DNA of 64,000 bases from Crambe crambe (taxonomy: Eukaryota; Porifera; Demospongiae; Poecilosclerida; Crambeidae): the NCBI GenBank assembly GCA_963924555.1, contig OZ004584.1, positions 7,873,001-7,937,000 of the forward strand, read 5' to 3'. Position numbers and translations under genes: made by a program. The first letter of the stretch is position 1. Each line of letters opens with the position of its first letter. Below, piece after piece: positions 51,601-63,000 of the stretch. The notes beneath the pieces are model-generated. The model saw only the letters and a list, made by a program, of their open reading frames with translations, searched no databases and was not told the origin of the DNA.

Positions 51601-54600
51601 ATTCTCTCTTAACACCATCAAAGTCATCAATGGTATACTTGCTTTTTGCAGTTGTAGATTTTCTTTGTACAAATTTCATACGGTTAAGAAGAGAGAAGGC
51701 CCAAGATTTGTTTAGTTCGATATGGCCACCAAATTCTGTAAGCTTGGAACTATCATATGTCAATACAATGCCTCGTGCAGCAGCCATAGCTATACGGGAA
51801 GATACCACACCCCCACCTTCCCTGACTTTCTTCAAGTACAACTGAACTATTGTATCCAGTTCTTCTCCGAGTAGATAAGGTCTACCACGCTTCCTGCAAG
51901 GAAGAACTGACACATCACCATCATCCTCCGCTCTCCTTTTCTTCTTGGTCTCAAGATAAGCAGTCTTGATGAAGTGGACAGTACTTGGATTTACTTTGGT
52001 TTTAAATCTTCTACTAAACTCCTTGGCTGCTGCTGTAATGGGGGTGAACCTAAAAACGAAATTATGGCAGAGTAGCGTGATTTTCTATTTATGTTTCATA
52101 CATGTAACAATAATAATTATAATTATGTGGCCTTTATTAGCCATCAGTAAAACTTTAATAGCACTGTGTAGATACTGGGACTTTCTTAGAAGAGCAAAGC
52201 TTATTAATTAGCTAGCTAGAAGGAACACTTTCACACTTTCTCACTCCCTTTCAAATGCACATGCAATGCTGGTAACTAAGTTAGTAAGGCTAGCTAGCTA
52301 CGGGTAGCTTACTTCGTGTAAGGACCACGTTTCTTTTCCTGCTTTTCTTTTATAGCCTTTTCTACCTCTCTATTAGCAAGAGCAATTGCTCTAGACTCGA
52401 TTCTCACTGATAAAGATCCTTTGGGATCTGGAAGTCCTTCTCTGGGCTTGAAATACTGCCGAAGAGACATTTTAAATCTGAGCACGTTTTTTTATACCGC
52501 AAGTAATTTTACTGCTCTAATTATCCAAAAATAGTAAATTTTGAAAACTAATAATGTTCAATTTTTTTAATTTCGAAAAAATATTTGCTGTTCGAAATTA
52601 AAATAACAGCGGAAATTTCCCGAACTACGGTATGTCTTGTGTACTGGATTCTTTCATTAAATTCTCCTTCAACATGGCTCTCTCTTTGGCACGTCAAATG
52701 ATCACCTAGTTTGTGTACATTACAATCTCTGTTGTTTTTCATTGCTGTCTTTTAGTCAGTTCTCTGCATGGGCTTGATTTGTTGGCAAAGACGGCCAAAA
52801 AGCATCAGCACTCTCTTCACGGTGTAGCATTACTGCATAGTTACTGCGAGCCTGAGCCTGTCTCTTTGTCTTTAGTAGAGCTTGAATAGTCTCGTGAACC
52901 AGACCCTAGAGCTTGAAGCTGTGTTAGCTAGAGCTAGCTAGTGTGCTAATAATGCACGTGCTCGATACGCATCACCGCGCATCATTGCGCGCGCTATTAA
53001 TACGTACCATCATAGATACATAGTCGCCTTTGGCGCTGTGCCTCGGCACTCCGGTGCCGAGGCAAAAATGGCAGCTTGTGGCACACATTTTTACCGCTGT
53101 CAAAACAACACAAGAAACTGGTTTCTAACTCTAGAAACCCCACAGGCATGACCTGAAATAAGCTTTTGTACTTGGCATGCTGAAAAAATAACAAATTTAA
53201 GCACACATTTTTACAGCTGTCAAAACACGGACATAACCAATAGCACATTGCCACACATACATAACACTTGGAATGTGTTTGTTTAGACTTCAGAAGTCTC
53301 AAGCACTTCTCTGCTAGTAGTGGATCATCACACTGGAGTGTCCATTGACTTGAGAGAGCAGAGCTTCAAGAGCAATGTTATTGTATTCACATGCGACTGT
53401 GTTACTGGGAATCAGGTCTACAATGTCACCGTTAATGCTTCTAGTAATGGATGTTGGGCTTTGTCATCAACAACCATCTCAAATCATAGCATACTTGGCA
53501 TCAACTGCAAAATAGATGCAAGCCACATCCGTTGCATGACCAGTTATTTCACTAACTCACCCGCTAGTGGAGTACTTATCATCATAGTATGCAGCAATGG
53601 ATCAGTACATCACCTTCTTCTCAACAGAGCCGAATCTCTCAATCATACGTTTAACTTGCCGTGTGATGGACACATCTTGGTACATGCTTATGATATCGAG
53701 GAAGACAGAAGACTCAGAAGTGGAGTGATATACCCAGCAGATAGCAGCCATTTATTAGTATCGGGAAATGGTACCCAGAACCAAGGTGAGCTATCCTCCA
53801 GTCCTGATCACGATGCATACCAACATCAATGGGACCTCAGTATAACGATCACTTTGGGATCAGGGGGTGTTCGTTAAATGCATTGACTATTAGCCTCTTG
53901 TATTAACTACTTATCAGTGTTCTAGTCAGCAAAGAGCTTAAGAGTGGGGGGTTTAGGCAATAAAGGGATCCAAAATGTGAAATGCTAGGGAGTGTATATA
54001 TCACCAATTCAGGGTAGGGGGAGGGAGAAATAGAGTGGGAGAGCACCACTCATCCACTCTTTGACTACAACACTTCTGAATCATTATAGTGAGTTCCGTT
54101 ATACTGAGGTTCCATGCACTGTACTGTAAAACTCAGTCCAACTGCAAACTTAGTCTAACTGTACTTTTCTATAATGCAGTAGCTGACTCTTTGGATTGCA
54201 ATGTCACAAGCGACGGTGTTACTAGTATCTCAGCACTGTGTCACTCTCAAGACCCCGGTGTTACTGGTTTCCAATTGATAGTGGACAACAGTGGCCCCAA
54301 AGATGCTAGAAGATTCTCTGTAAATCATACTGATGATCCTTCATCTCCAGTGGTAGTCCAAGTAGAAGAGAATGGACCAGAGTGTCTTGCAATAGTGTTT
54401 GCCATAAAAGGAGAAAATGGAGTGCTCTATTCCAATTCATCATTCTATATGGGAAATATACAATTAGGTGAATTATGTTCACTCACTTATCCCATTGTTA
54501 TAGCTATTGTCATTGACATCACTGGCTATCAATTTAAATTCTTCATGTAGGTTCTGCTAAACCTTCTACTAAGCCTTCTACTAAATCTAAAAATGGAGAA

Positions 54601-56864
54601 GGAAAAACAAGTAAAATCTAAAATGATTATTGCTATGTATAATCATACAGCATTTTCTATAGCAGGGATCATTGTGGCTGTAGTATTTGTTATAATAGTG
54701 CTGGTAGTATCGCTTCTACCTCTTACTCTGATAGTGTGTAAGAAATGGGTGAAAAATATCAAGCAATGGTAAGTTCTGCTCAGTGTTTCTTCAGTATCAA
54801 TAATTGTGTTTCTTACAAATGTAACAGGTATAAGAGCCCCACTGTTCCAGATCGATCCCAGAACGAGGTACCCATTGTTCTAGACCCCCAGAATGGAGTA
54901 TCCACTCCCCAGGATGAGATACCCGATCCCAAGAACAAAGTACCCACTGAGATACCCATTCTTCCAGATCCCAAGAACGAAGTATCCACTCCCCAGGACA
55001 AGATACGCACTCTCCAGGATGAGATACCCATTCTTCCAGATCCCCAGGACAAGGTACCCACTCCGCAGGACAAGATACCCATTCTTCCAGATCCCAAGAA
55101 CGAAGTACCCACTCCCCAGGACAAGATACCCATTCTTCCAGATCCTAAGAATGAAGTACCCACTCCCCGGGACAAGATACCCATTCTTCCAGGTCCCCAG
55201 GATGAGTTACCCATTCTTCCAGATCCCCAGGATGAGTTACCCGTTCTTCCAGATCCCCAGGATGAGTTACCCATTGTTCCAGATCTCAAGAATGAAGTAC
55301 CCACTCCCCAGGATGAGATACCTCTAGATCCCCAGAACAAAGTACCCACTCCCCAAGATGAGGTACAGTACACAATAATTATTATCATATTATGATATTT
55401 CATATCTCGTTTATAGCCTGTGAGAGCTAAAGTACCAGAAAATGAACCTCAAAGTACGTTTATGTATTTTTATTGTTATTAATAATATATAATATAAATA
55501 TAACTGCAGTTGTTGTTAGGACGGAGGAGGATAGGACTGATGAGGATAGGACAGATGAGGTCATTGTCACAATTGACACTACATTCTTTCATGATGATGG
55601 TTAACTTATCGAATCTGGTATCTTTAGGTGACTGCTGGAAGAGAGGTCGCTACTCCTGATGCAGAAACCCAGGAGTCATACGAAGGGAAAACAACGGAAG
55701 ATGAACATGAATGCAAAGGTACAATTTGCAGTATCTCTCTTGCTTCCTGCCACCTTCCATAATCTGTAGCTACCTTATATGATTTTTTTTTTTCAGAGTA
55801 TAAAACCAGTCATGTCCTTCCAAAAGCAATTGATCAAAAGTTCAGTGAGCAACAGACCAGTCACGACTCAAACTGCCTGAAGAGCACCATAAAGAATGAG
55901 TTGGTAAGTATCTCATTATTATTCCTATCATGATAATTAACCCTCAGTGTGCATGCGCGAGAGGGTTATAGTACTCAGTTGTGTGTGTGTATCTGTTACA
56001 TCTACCACACTGCCAGTAGCGATCAGAACGCTTCAATTTCAGCCTTAACAATGTTTAGATGATACTCTCCGGTGTTTAAATTGAGCTGATTTTTGGATAA
56101 AGGCTTTATTCGAAAGAAGGGCAAGCTTTCCAGTAATACTATATAGCCTATACTCCATATAATGCACACTCCAGGCTGCCGACCATTACCTACTCTATCT
56201 AACATGTTTTAGGCTATGTGAGATTACAAGGTGAGATCTGTTTAGTGGTGTAGAGCAACAGCATAAATATTAATATTAGCTGGAGTGTCTTTAATGACAA
56301 GTCTACGAAGCTTTATGTAGCCATTAGCCAAGCATGTGGACTCTGTAGTAGAAACATGCTAGCTAGCTCAACTGCTTTATAAATGAATGGAAATGAATGA
56401 TACTTTTAAATACCTAATACCTCCTGCTCATCAGTTATCTGCTCAATATCTGTAATAATTATCGATAATTTTCAGTGTGCACTGAGGGTTAGCACTTCAG
56501 TACTTTTCATTACTAACATGCTACTGTCTATAATTAGAGTTACCCAGCCATGTTATTACTTATTAGGATTTCAATGAAGCTACAAGTGACCAAGAAAACT
56601 ATGAAAATGGAGGGCTGGATATACGTGTGTTCCCCTACCAATGTGGAGAGACTCCTGATGCTAATGAGGCTCTAACTTTAGGTATGATATGAATAATAAT
56701 TTTTGAGTGAAGAAAAAAATTGCTGTACCTCTATAAATTATTATACACACACAGTCACTCCAGATGCAGATAATAAAAAGCTCAAGACCTTTAAAGATGA
56801 TACAACAGTTGGAGAAACTATGATGAATACTCGTAATCCTAAACAGATAACTAAAGCTATGTAA
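48673..56864 (+). CDS. Receptor D: Ig-type receptor with long repeat tail
   Basis: Exons: 48673-48736, 49265-49573, 49640-49672, 49725-49789, 53287-53785, 54180-54467, 54551-54610, 54663-54768, 54828-55362, 55417-55453, 55510-55559, 55628-55718, 55797-55903, 56567-56681, 56755-56864. In phase, about 822 residues. Signal peptide (LFIIMPLILPFL), Ig-like exon (22-124), then only an 11-residue exon where the other genes have an FN3 exon. Two ectodomain modules, separate exons in A-C and E, are fused in one 499-nt exon. A K/S/T stalk and membrane helix (IIVAVVFVIIVLVVSLLPL) follow, then about 345 cytoplasmic residues. The tail opens with PILPDPKNEVPTPQDKI-type repeats and continues with acidic exons containing SYEGK, EYKTS and NYENG. 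The 3.5-kb intron after 49789 holds the pogo insertion. The fifth and later exon borders are less certain. Confidence 0.7.
49865..49950 (+). repeat. Short repeat flanking the nested element (left copy)
   Basis: 'gggcatgacctgaaataagc' and neighbouring text recur at 53145-53165 beyond the other side of the inserted repeat. The right side also has an extra partial copy with 'ttacagctgtcaaaac'. They form a local direct duplication in the intron of gene D. Confidence 0.6.
50154..52630 (-). mobile_element. pogo/Tigger DNA transposon, TA target, probably intact
   Basis: Terminal repeats are CCGTAGTTTGGGAAATTTC at the left and its near-exact reverse complement (GAAATTTCCCGAACTACGG) at the right, flanked by TA at 50152-50153 and 52631-52632. 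The paralogous repeat at 11470-11482 has one TA and no insert, which fixes the borders. The 2477-bp element encodes one intact transposase on the minus strand. Confidence 0.9.
50651..52470 (-). CDS. pogo/Tigger-family DDE transposase
   Basis: Two exons on the minus strand, 52470-52313 and 52049-50651, joined by a GT-AG intron in phase, give about 518 residues. The start MSLRQYFKPREGLPDP is typical of this sponge/cnidarian Tigger group. A helix-turn-helix DNA-binding region (KRGRPYLLGEELDTIV and following) precedes the DDE_1 endonuclease core. The catalytic acidic residues are the D of VLNWDQTG, the D of LVIIDNFKGQ and the D of LLQPMDISV, with 35 residues between the last two. The C-terminus is an acidic tail of about 45 residues (SETEESEEEE type). 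No internal stop, so the protein could be active. Its role is cut-and-paste movement into TA sites. The mirrored + frames are shadows. Confidence 0.88.
53835..54109. mobile_element. MITE with CCTCAGTATAACG ends in gene D intron
   Basis: Exact 13-bp inverted repeat: CCTCAGTATAACG (53835-53847) and CGTTATACTGAGG (54097-54109). A related fragment lies near 12010-12080 ('cagtataacgaccacttcgg'). The CAGTATAAC start is Tigger-like. 275 bp, non-coding. Confidence 0.65.
54840..55362 (+). repeat. In-frame tandem repeat coding the tail of receptor D
   Basis: Units encode P(I/V)LPDPxNEVPTPQDKIP or half units PILPDPQDEL. At DNA level they read 'cccattcttccagatccc' and 'actccccaggacaagatac'. Roughly 14 full or half units, all in frame. 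Confidence 0.88.
55939..56490. mobile_element. MITE with AACCCTCAGTG ends in gene D intron
   Basis: AACCCTCAGTGTGCA at 55939-55953 is mirrored by TGCACTGAGGGTT ending 56490, with TTA-type flanks on both sides. Part of the body (about 56020-56510) is repeated at 58400-58690. Non-coding. A TTA/TAA duplication would fit PIF/Harbinger, but this is weak. Confidence 0.5.
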
Positions 56865-58363
56865 CTGTGTGATAGCACTCTCTATGTAGGGACTACTATT
56901 ATGTACACATAACTGTATGTAATAGCTATTGGTAAAGGATCGGCTATGTCAGATAAGTTCAGTGGTCAAAGGTTACGTGTAACTTCCTTCCCCTTCCCCC
57001 CCTCCCCCTAACCAATGGTGTGGTACGTGATACCAGTCGGGAAGTATCTAAGTATCTATACTGAGATACTAAGAGGTAGGATATGTATCCTTAGCTGAGT
57101 ACAGCCCTACTAAACTTTGAGACAACAGGAAGTGGATTACAATAAGGGTAATCATAATAGGCAACTTGTGTAGCTACATGTACCAAAATACAATGTTAAT
57201 TAAGATTTGTACATTACATTGAAAACCATGGACGAATCAAGATGTACCTAATAGGTTCAAAGGTTTAATGTTAAAGCCCAAAAGGGATACAGAATGATGA
57301 ACAGAAGTAGGAATGGCTACAATGACCAGTTCTATGACCTGGTGGTTGTGTTCTGAATTGAGATGTTTGATTTAAGAGTAGGTGTGATCTTAAAGGTCTC
57401 TTCACAGGGATGAATTAGGAGGGCAATTAGGTCATCCAAGGGCCGGTAGAGATGTTCTTCCATAATATGTGAGGCTGGAGGATAGTTGTGATGATGTGGC
57501 AAGAGAGCTTGTCTTCATGGACAGGAAGGGTGATTGTCTTTAAGCAGATTAATGATCTTGATCCCTGTATACCATGGTCCCTAGCATCGTCCCATAGTTT
57601 GATGTCAAGATTTAGGGCAGCTAGATTTTTGTGAGAGAGCCTCTTTCCAGATGTAGTCAAGTTGAGTGAACTTTCAGTGTCACTGTCTAGTTGCGATATG
57701 ATAATACTGGTATAGTTTGTGATTGCTCTAGAACTTGCGTTGCTGCACGAGGAGGGGTTCCACTTGTTATTCTCGGAGTGACATGAAAACTGCAATGGCA
57801 ATGGTAGGGTGTAAATGATGCCAGAGGAATCCAAGTTTCATTTGTCCCCAGATCAGCCTGGAACTGTTCGAGTTTTTTAATCATGGGCTCTGTCAGTAGC
57901 CAATTCCGTTAGATTGCTGTGTGAAGAAAGCACATTTTGCTTTGGTTAGATTATGAGGTCACATGACCAGATCTCTCCTGGATTGCTAGAATAGCAGTAT
58001 CACCTAGTCATAGAGCATGGCTTGATCTTGGAGAATTCCTGGAGCTCCAGTGCAAGCCATTCTCATCTACAATTGAAGCTTGTTGTTCCGGAAGGTCTAA
58101 GTTGGACTGAGGTCACTACTGCCTTACAGAACCTGTATAGGGAGCTGACCAGGCCCTCATATGGTTTCAGCCCTTGCCCTCGATGTGATGTGAGGGCAAT
58201 TCGTACTTTGAACACTATATCGCAACTCACTCCTCCCTCATGAATGTGGATAGGATCCTCTCTGCTCTGTCATCATCAGAACCTGACTTATAACTTGTTA
58301 TAAATCATTTTTATGTTTAATACACCCGAGTAGCCTCCCTCAGTCTGGGCTTTACATTGCTGA

Positions 58364-58386
58364 GATTGATTGATTGATTGATTGAT
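58364..58386 (+). repeat. (GATT)n simple repeat, possible retroelement tail
   Basis: Five or more GATT units ending in GATCAA. It could terminate a non-LTR retroelement or SINE-like copy lying upstream; unproven. Confidence 0.5.
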
Positions 58387-59293
58387 CAAGTATAGTCTGC
58401 AGCCAGTACGACTAGAACGCTTCAACTTCAATCTCAACGATCTCTCTCTAGCTAGACTATACTCTTCAGACACTGTTTTACAGCCGGCCTATACTCCATA
58501 TAATGCACACTATGCTGCCGACCATTACCTAGCATGCTTCTGTGAAGTTCTCCGGACTCTGTGATATAGCTAGACTACAGTAGCTAATACTTTCTGCTCA
58601 TGGGTCATCTGCTCAATATCTGCAAACATAATATTGATCATTTTTAGTGTGTGCTGTGGGTTAGCACTTCAATGCTTTTCATTATTGTTACAATAATTTA
58701 GACATTAATTTTGTACACATCGAAACATCAATAACATCAATAATAGCTAATAACATAATTTGTACCGTGGTCTTATAGCACAGCAGTTTGCATAATAATG
58801 ATTATAGTATTATTACTCATTAGGTTTTTGTGAAATTATTTTTATTCTTGGATTCCTGAATTTGCACACACAGTATTAATATTCTTTCCACTCAGTATTC
58901 TTATTTATATACTGTAACATTGTATGTAGTTCTCTAAAGCCAAGTGCTGCTGTGAAGAAAAAGATTCTCAGCCATGCCTTGACAAGTGATCATGCTTCTT
59001 ATTAATAATAAGATCTACATTAGTTCCTATGATGTAACCACAATTCTTGGACGGATGTCTCCTATTATTCCAGCATTTTTAGCATAATCATTGATGCATG
59101 CTATATACCTCCAGAGTATCTATATTATCAGCTATTGTTAGGGATCTACTGACCCTATCACAATGGGTCCACTTGTCAGCTGGCTATAAAGCTAACAAGA
59201 GTCAAGTTTTGAGAATAAATATCTTTTTTCAAACAAAAGTGAACCAGAAAATAAAAGAATTAGCAAGATGATATAATCATCCTCACATAAAGC

Positions 59294-59892
59294 TTAAGGG
59301 TGCAGGCACACTCCGCCCACGCATGGTTGCTAGGGAAAATTAACTTAAAAACTATTCATGATAGAAATTTCTAACTTGCACCATGTTATTAAGTATCAGA
59401 ATAGTACCACATACACAAAAAATAAAGGAGGACCAATCAAAATGACTGATGTTATGACTGATTCCATTCTCAAGGTAAACTGCGTTACATCTCAATGACC
59501 ACTTGGAATCAATGGCTGATTTTTGATACACAACTTCTTATACTTATTGCCATAAAAATTACATTTAGTTTTTGTCAATTCACATTCTACTTTTTAATTT
59601 ATCCATATAGGATCTAGTGTCCTGCACATTCTGTACTAGCTATAAACTAAAGCAAAATGTAACTTTTTAGACCTTATCAAGTAGTTGCCATATGCAAAAT
59701 ATTGGCTCATTCCCATGCATAGTTCCTGAGTTGCAATGACTTGTTCATTATTCATGCTAGCATGGATTTTATATGTGCCAAAGCAGCAGCTGCTATTGTG
59801 TTTACTATCTGTTATTTTAGCGCGGTAGTGTTTGTGGTTAATTAGTGCTAGTACTAGCGCATGCCTTGGTTACTATGTGCCTGCACCCTTAA
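59294..59892. mobile_element. TTAA MITE with GGGTGCAGGCAC ends (piggyBac-type)
   Basis: TTAAGGGTGCAGGCAC at the left is exactly mirrored by GTGCCTGCACCCTTAA at the right, so both ends carry TTAA and a 12-bp perfect TIR. 599 bp including TTAA, non-coding. Distinct in sequence from the TTAA element at 4193. Confidence 0.85.
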
Positions 59893-60051
59893 CTCAAAAT
59901 ATGATGATTGTGTGTTGATTACGTATTAGCTAATGGGTGTATCCCTAACACATAATCCCCATTGGGGAAAACCCTGGTTATTCATATATATAGCAAGTGC
60001 TGTAGCCATGTAGCTAGCTATAATGAGTCTTGACTGTACAAGGGTGAAAAA

Positions 60052-63000
60052 ATGACATCAAGTTCAGGTTCTGTAGCATTCATCATGCTGCTGCATCTCT
60101 TTGCCATACACAATGCAGGTATTTAGCTGTAGTGTTATAGCCCATAACTAGAACTTTAATAGCTAGCTATTGAAATACCTTGCTCAGCTCTTGCAACTCA
60201 ATCACTCCTATAATAATAGCTATGGCCACTGAAACACATCTCTTCCCAAGAAATCGAGTGATGTCTATTCCAGGAGGAAGAGTTTTCTTTACCTGTATTG
60301 GTGCATATAATGCTGAGAGCTTCCAGTGGCTTGTAAATGGAACACTTCGGGAAAACCTTAACCTCACCAATGTGGAAGTGGTACTCAGTAATTATTCTGG
60401 AGTGCAATCCCTACATTTTAGCAATATCTCTCCTGATTATAACAGTACAACTGTCCAATGCATAGCTGTCCAAAGTGATAAAACTACCATCCTTTCTAAC
60501 ATTACTGAGATTTTTATTGAAGGTAAAACAATTAATAATAATGGACACATTTGGGACCCAGCTTTTGTCCTTTGTATAGAGTAGTTTATCCTCATTTCTG
60601 TATAGATTTATTGGAGATTTCACCTTAAAAAGGATACCTGATATCAGATCAAACAAAACCACAGCAATACATAGTTACACCTATGCTCTTATCTCTCAGG
60701 CCTCCTTTCTGCTGTTGATTCTGTTAATATCACTGTGCTTGGCCAAAATTCCTCTGTAATATACATCACTTGGACACCTCCTTTCAGTATTTTTCCAGGC
60801 ATTACCTTCTGTGTGAGCATTAATGTGACCACTGATTCCTCCATGCCAACCACAAGGTGTAACATTACGGATTCTGAATTCGACTTCCCTCTACCCTCTG
60901 GTAGGGTGTGTGAAGACTACACTTTCACTATTACTCCAGTCAATGCTGCTGGCAGAGCTGGACAAAAAACAGAAATAGGATATTCACGGGCTCTGACACG
61001 TATGTTCGACTATAATTTTGAACAGAATTCACCCTCCCCCTATTTAAAGCCCCGGGTCCTCCATCTACCTTTAATTACTTTTATATTCATATTCAGCTCC
61101 TGAACTTAGCAGTGATAACTTCCAGCCAGAATCAGACATCGATGGAGTCTATACCTATCAAATAATGATGGTACAGTAAAGTGCTTAGCTAGCTAAATTG
61201 ACTTTAGAGGAAATAATTAGGTGTATGGAAATTAAGGCATCCCTTGCTGGGATGGTTAGATGTTTATCATAGAGGCACATGTGTTTTTTGTTATGTGGCC
61301 ATGCAATGGTCCCAAAACTGGTGCTAACATGTTTGCCATTATCGGAGTCATTCATGTTTTTAATGCATGTGGAAATAATGGGGCCCAGTCCAAGTATACC
61401 CAGGAGGAACACAATGCATGTAGAATCATAGACAAAATTCAGTGCAAGGGAGAGCATGCAAGCAATCTAAAATTGACACTACTGGCATGCTGGAGCCATT
61501 CCAGTCCATTCCATGTTCCGTTCCCATAATAATCATAAAAGTTGTATTACTATGCATGCAGCAACGAAATGACTAGAGGGCAACCAGTACCCTCCAGGTG
61601 GTGATATTTAGATAGGCCTATTATTCATTTCTACGCTGAATTATTCCAAAATAGCTAGCTAATTTCTAAAATTACTGTTTATTAATTTTTGGGGAAGGCT
61701 ACCATCCAGGTAGATGGGGAATTGCTGAGAAAAGTAGACAGCAAGCAGTTACATAGTTACTATACCTGTGTTAATCAGTCAGTTGGTTTGTTTCCATAAT
61801 TAGAGATCTTAATTCTACAGGCTACATTTAAAGAAAATAATCATTGGCACATTTCCATACATTGCAAATCAAGTATACTGCTCATTTTGAAGTGGCACCT
61901 TCATTTGTATGGCTGTTTCCATAACTGTTTGTTTACTATTAGCTATCATAACTTTAATATTGGCCCTATGTTACGTAATAATAAATACCCTGAGGAACAT
62001 GATGTAATGGTCATTTTTCTAACCAAGGTAAATTTGTAATATTGGCGGAGGGAGATGATGTAGACTGTGTGTGTGTGGGGGGGGGGGGGGGCACCAAAGG
62101 AAGGATTCATTTTAAGGGGGGCACGTGCCCCTGGTGCCCCCTGGTTCTTCCACCTATGAGTAACCATGCAAGGTTACTTAAGGTTGATGAAGTACCAATA
62201 TTCTTTTTACAGTCTGCTCCAGTGTGTGATGCTCACTTGACCTTCACTGATCTTGATGAGGGAGAAATCATCACCATAGGAGATCTTAACCTTACTGTAG
62301 CTGGCAATGGTGTAGTATTCACAAGTGAACAACTGAAGAGGAACCGCCTCTACAATGTCACTATTACTGCCTCCAATATCAATGGTTCAGCCACATCCAA
62401 TACTAGGATCAGTAAGTACAGTGGAACATCCAAATAATGGACACACTTGGGACCCAGAGAGGTTGTCCTCTTTTGGAGGTTATTTTATTTTTAGATTGTC
62501 CTTTAAAGGGGGTGTATGGGGGGTGGGGGGAGCACTGCTTCTATGGCCTCAATTGCTTCATTTGAGTGATGGATTTTCACTAGGGGAGTATGGTTTCAAA
62601 ATAATTATTACCCATATTTGGGGAGGGGGAAGGGTGGGGGTGTAGAGTAGGTAAAAAATAGCTGTGTGTTTTATTACATTAGGCACACATGGCATAGAAA
62701 AGGTCACTGCTCATGAAAACTCCATGGAAATAGATGGGATCATTATTACAGTCGATTACTTCAAACATTCGCAAACAAGAGGAGCATATTTATCCTTCGT
62801 TCTCACCAGAGATGATGAATCAATAGATTTCGATAACTCAACTCATCTCTTCCTGGATAGAAACAGTTCTCATAACTACCTTTTGCCTACTGGCCTACTA
62901 CATCGTGGACAGTACCTCCTCTGTGCTTACGACATTCACAATCATGGAGCATTGATGGATGGGGTGGGATATCCTGCTAGTATCCTAGAATTATTCATAA

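Larger units (their letters stand above)
49964..53066 (-). mobile_element. Dispersed repeat, inverted copy split by pogo element
   Basis: The minus strand matches 11048-11870 in order: the GCCTCGGCAC hairpin end near 53063, then the central text, then the GGAATGCC-type end near 49975. The pogo element at 50154-52630 interrupts it. Without the insert the copy is about 620 bp. Confidence 0.7.
56865..60051. other. D-E spacer, repeats only
   Basis: No host exon seen. The text near 57300-57900 has open frames without recognisable motifs. A segment around 58020-58390 ends in five (ATTG) units (58364-58386), the kind of tail seen at the 3' end of non-LTR retroelements, but I cannot read a reverse transcriptase. 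Positions 58400-58690 duplicate part of the intronic MITE of gene D. A TTAA MITE lies at 59294-59892. Confidence 0.45.

Noticed and set aside
54813-55403. Minus-strand and +2-frame repeat proteins over the receptor D tail
   Set aside because: Shadows of the in-frame tail repeat. Only the frame joined by splice sites to the membrane exon is supported.
57427-58243. Possible non-LTR retrotransposon coding region upstream of the (GATT)n tail
   Set aside because: No reverse transcriptase or endonuclease motif could be read on either strand, so only the simple-repeat tail is reported.
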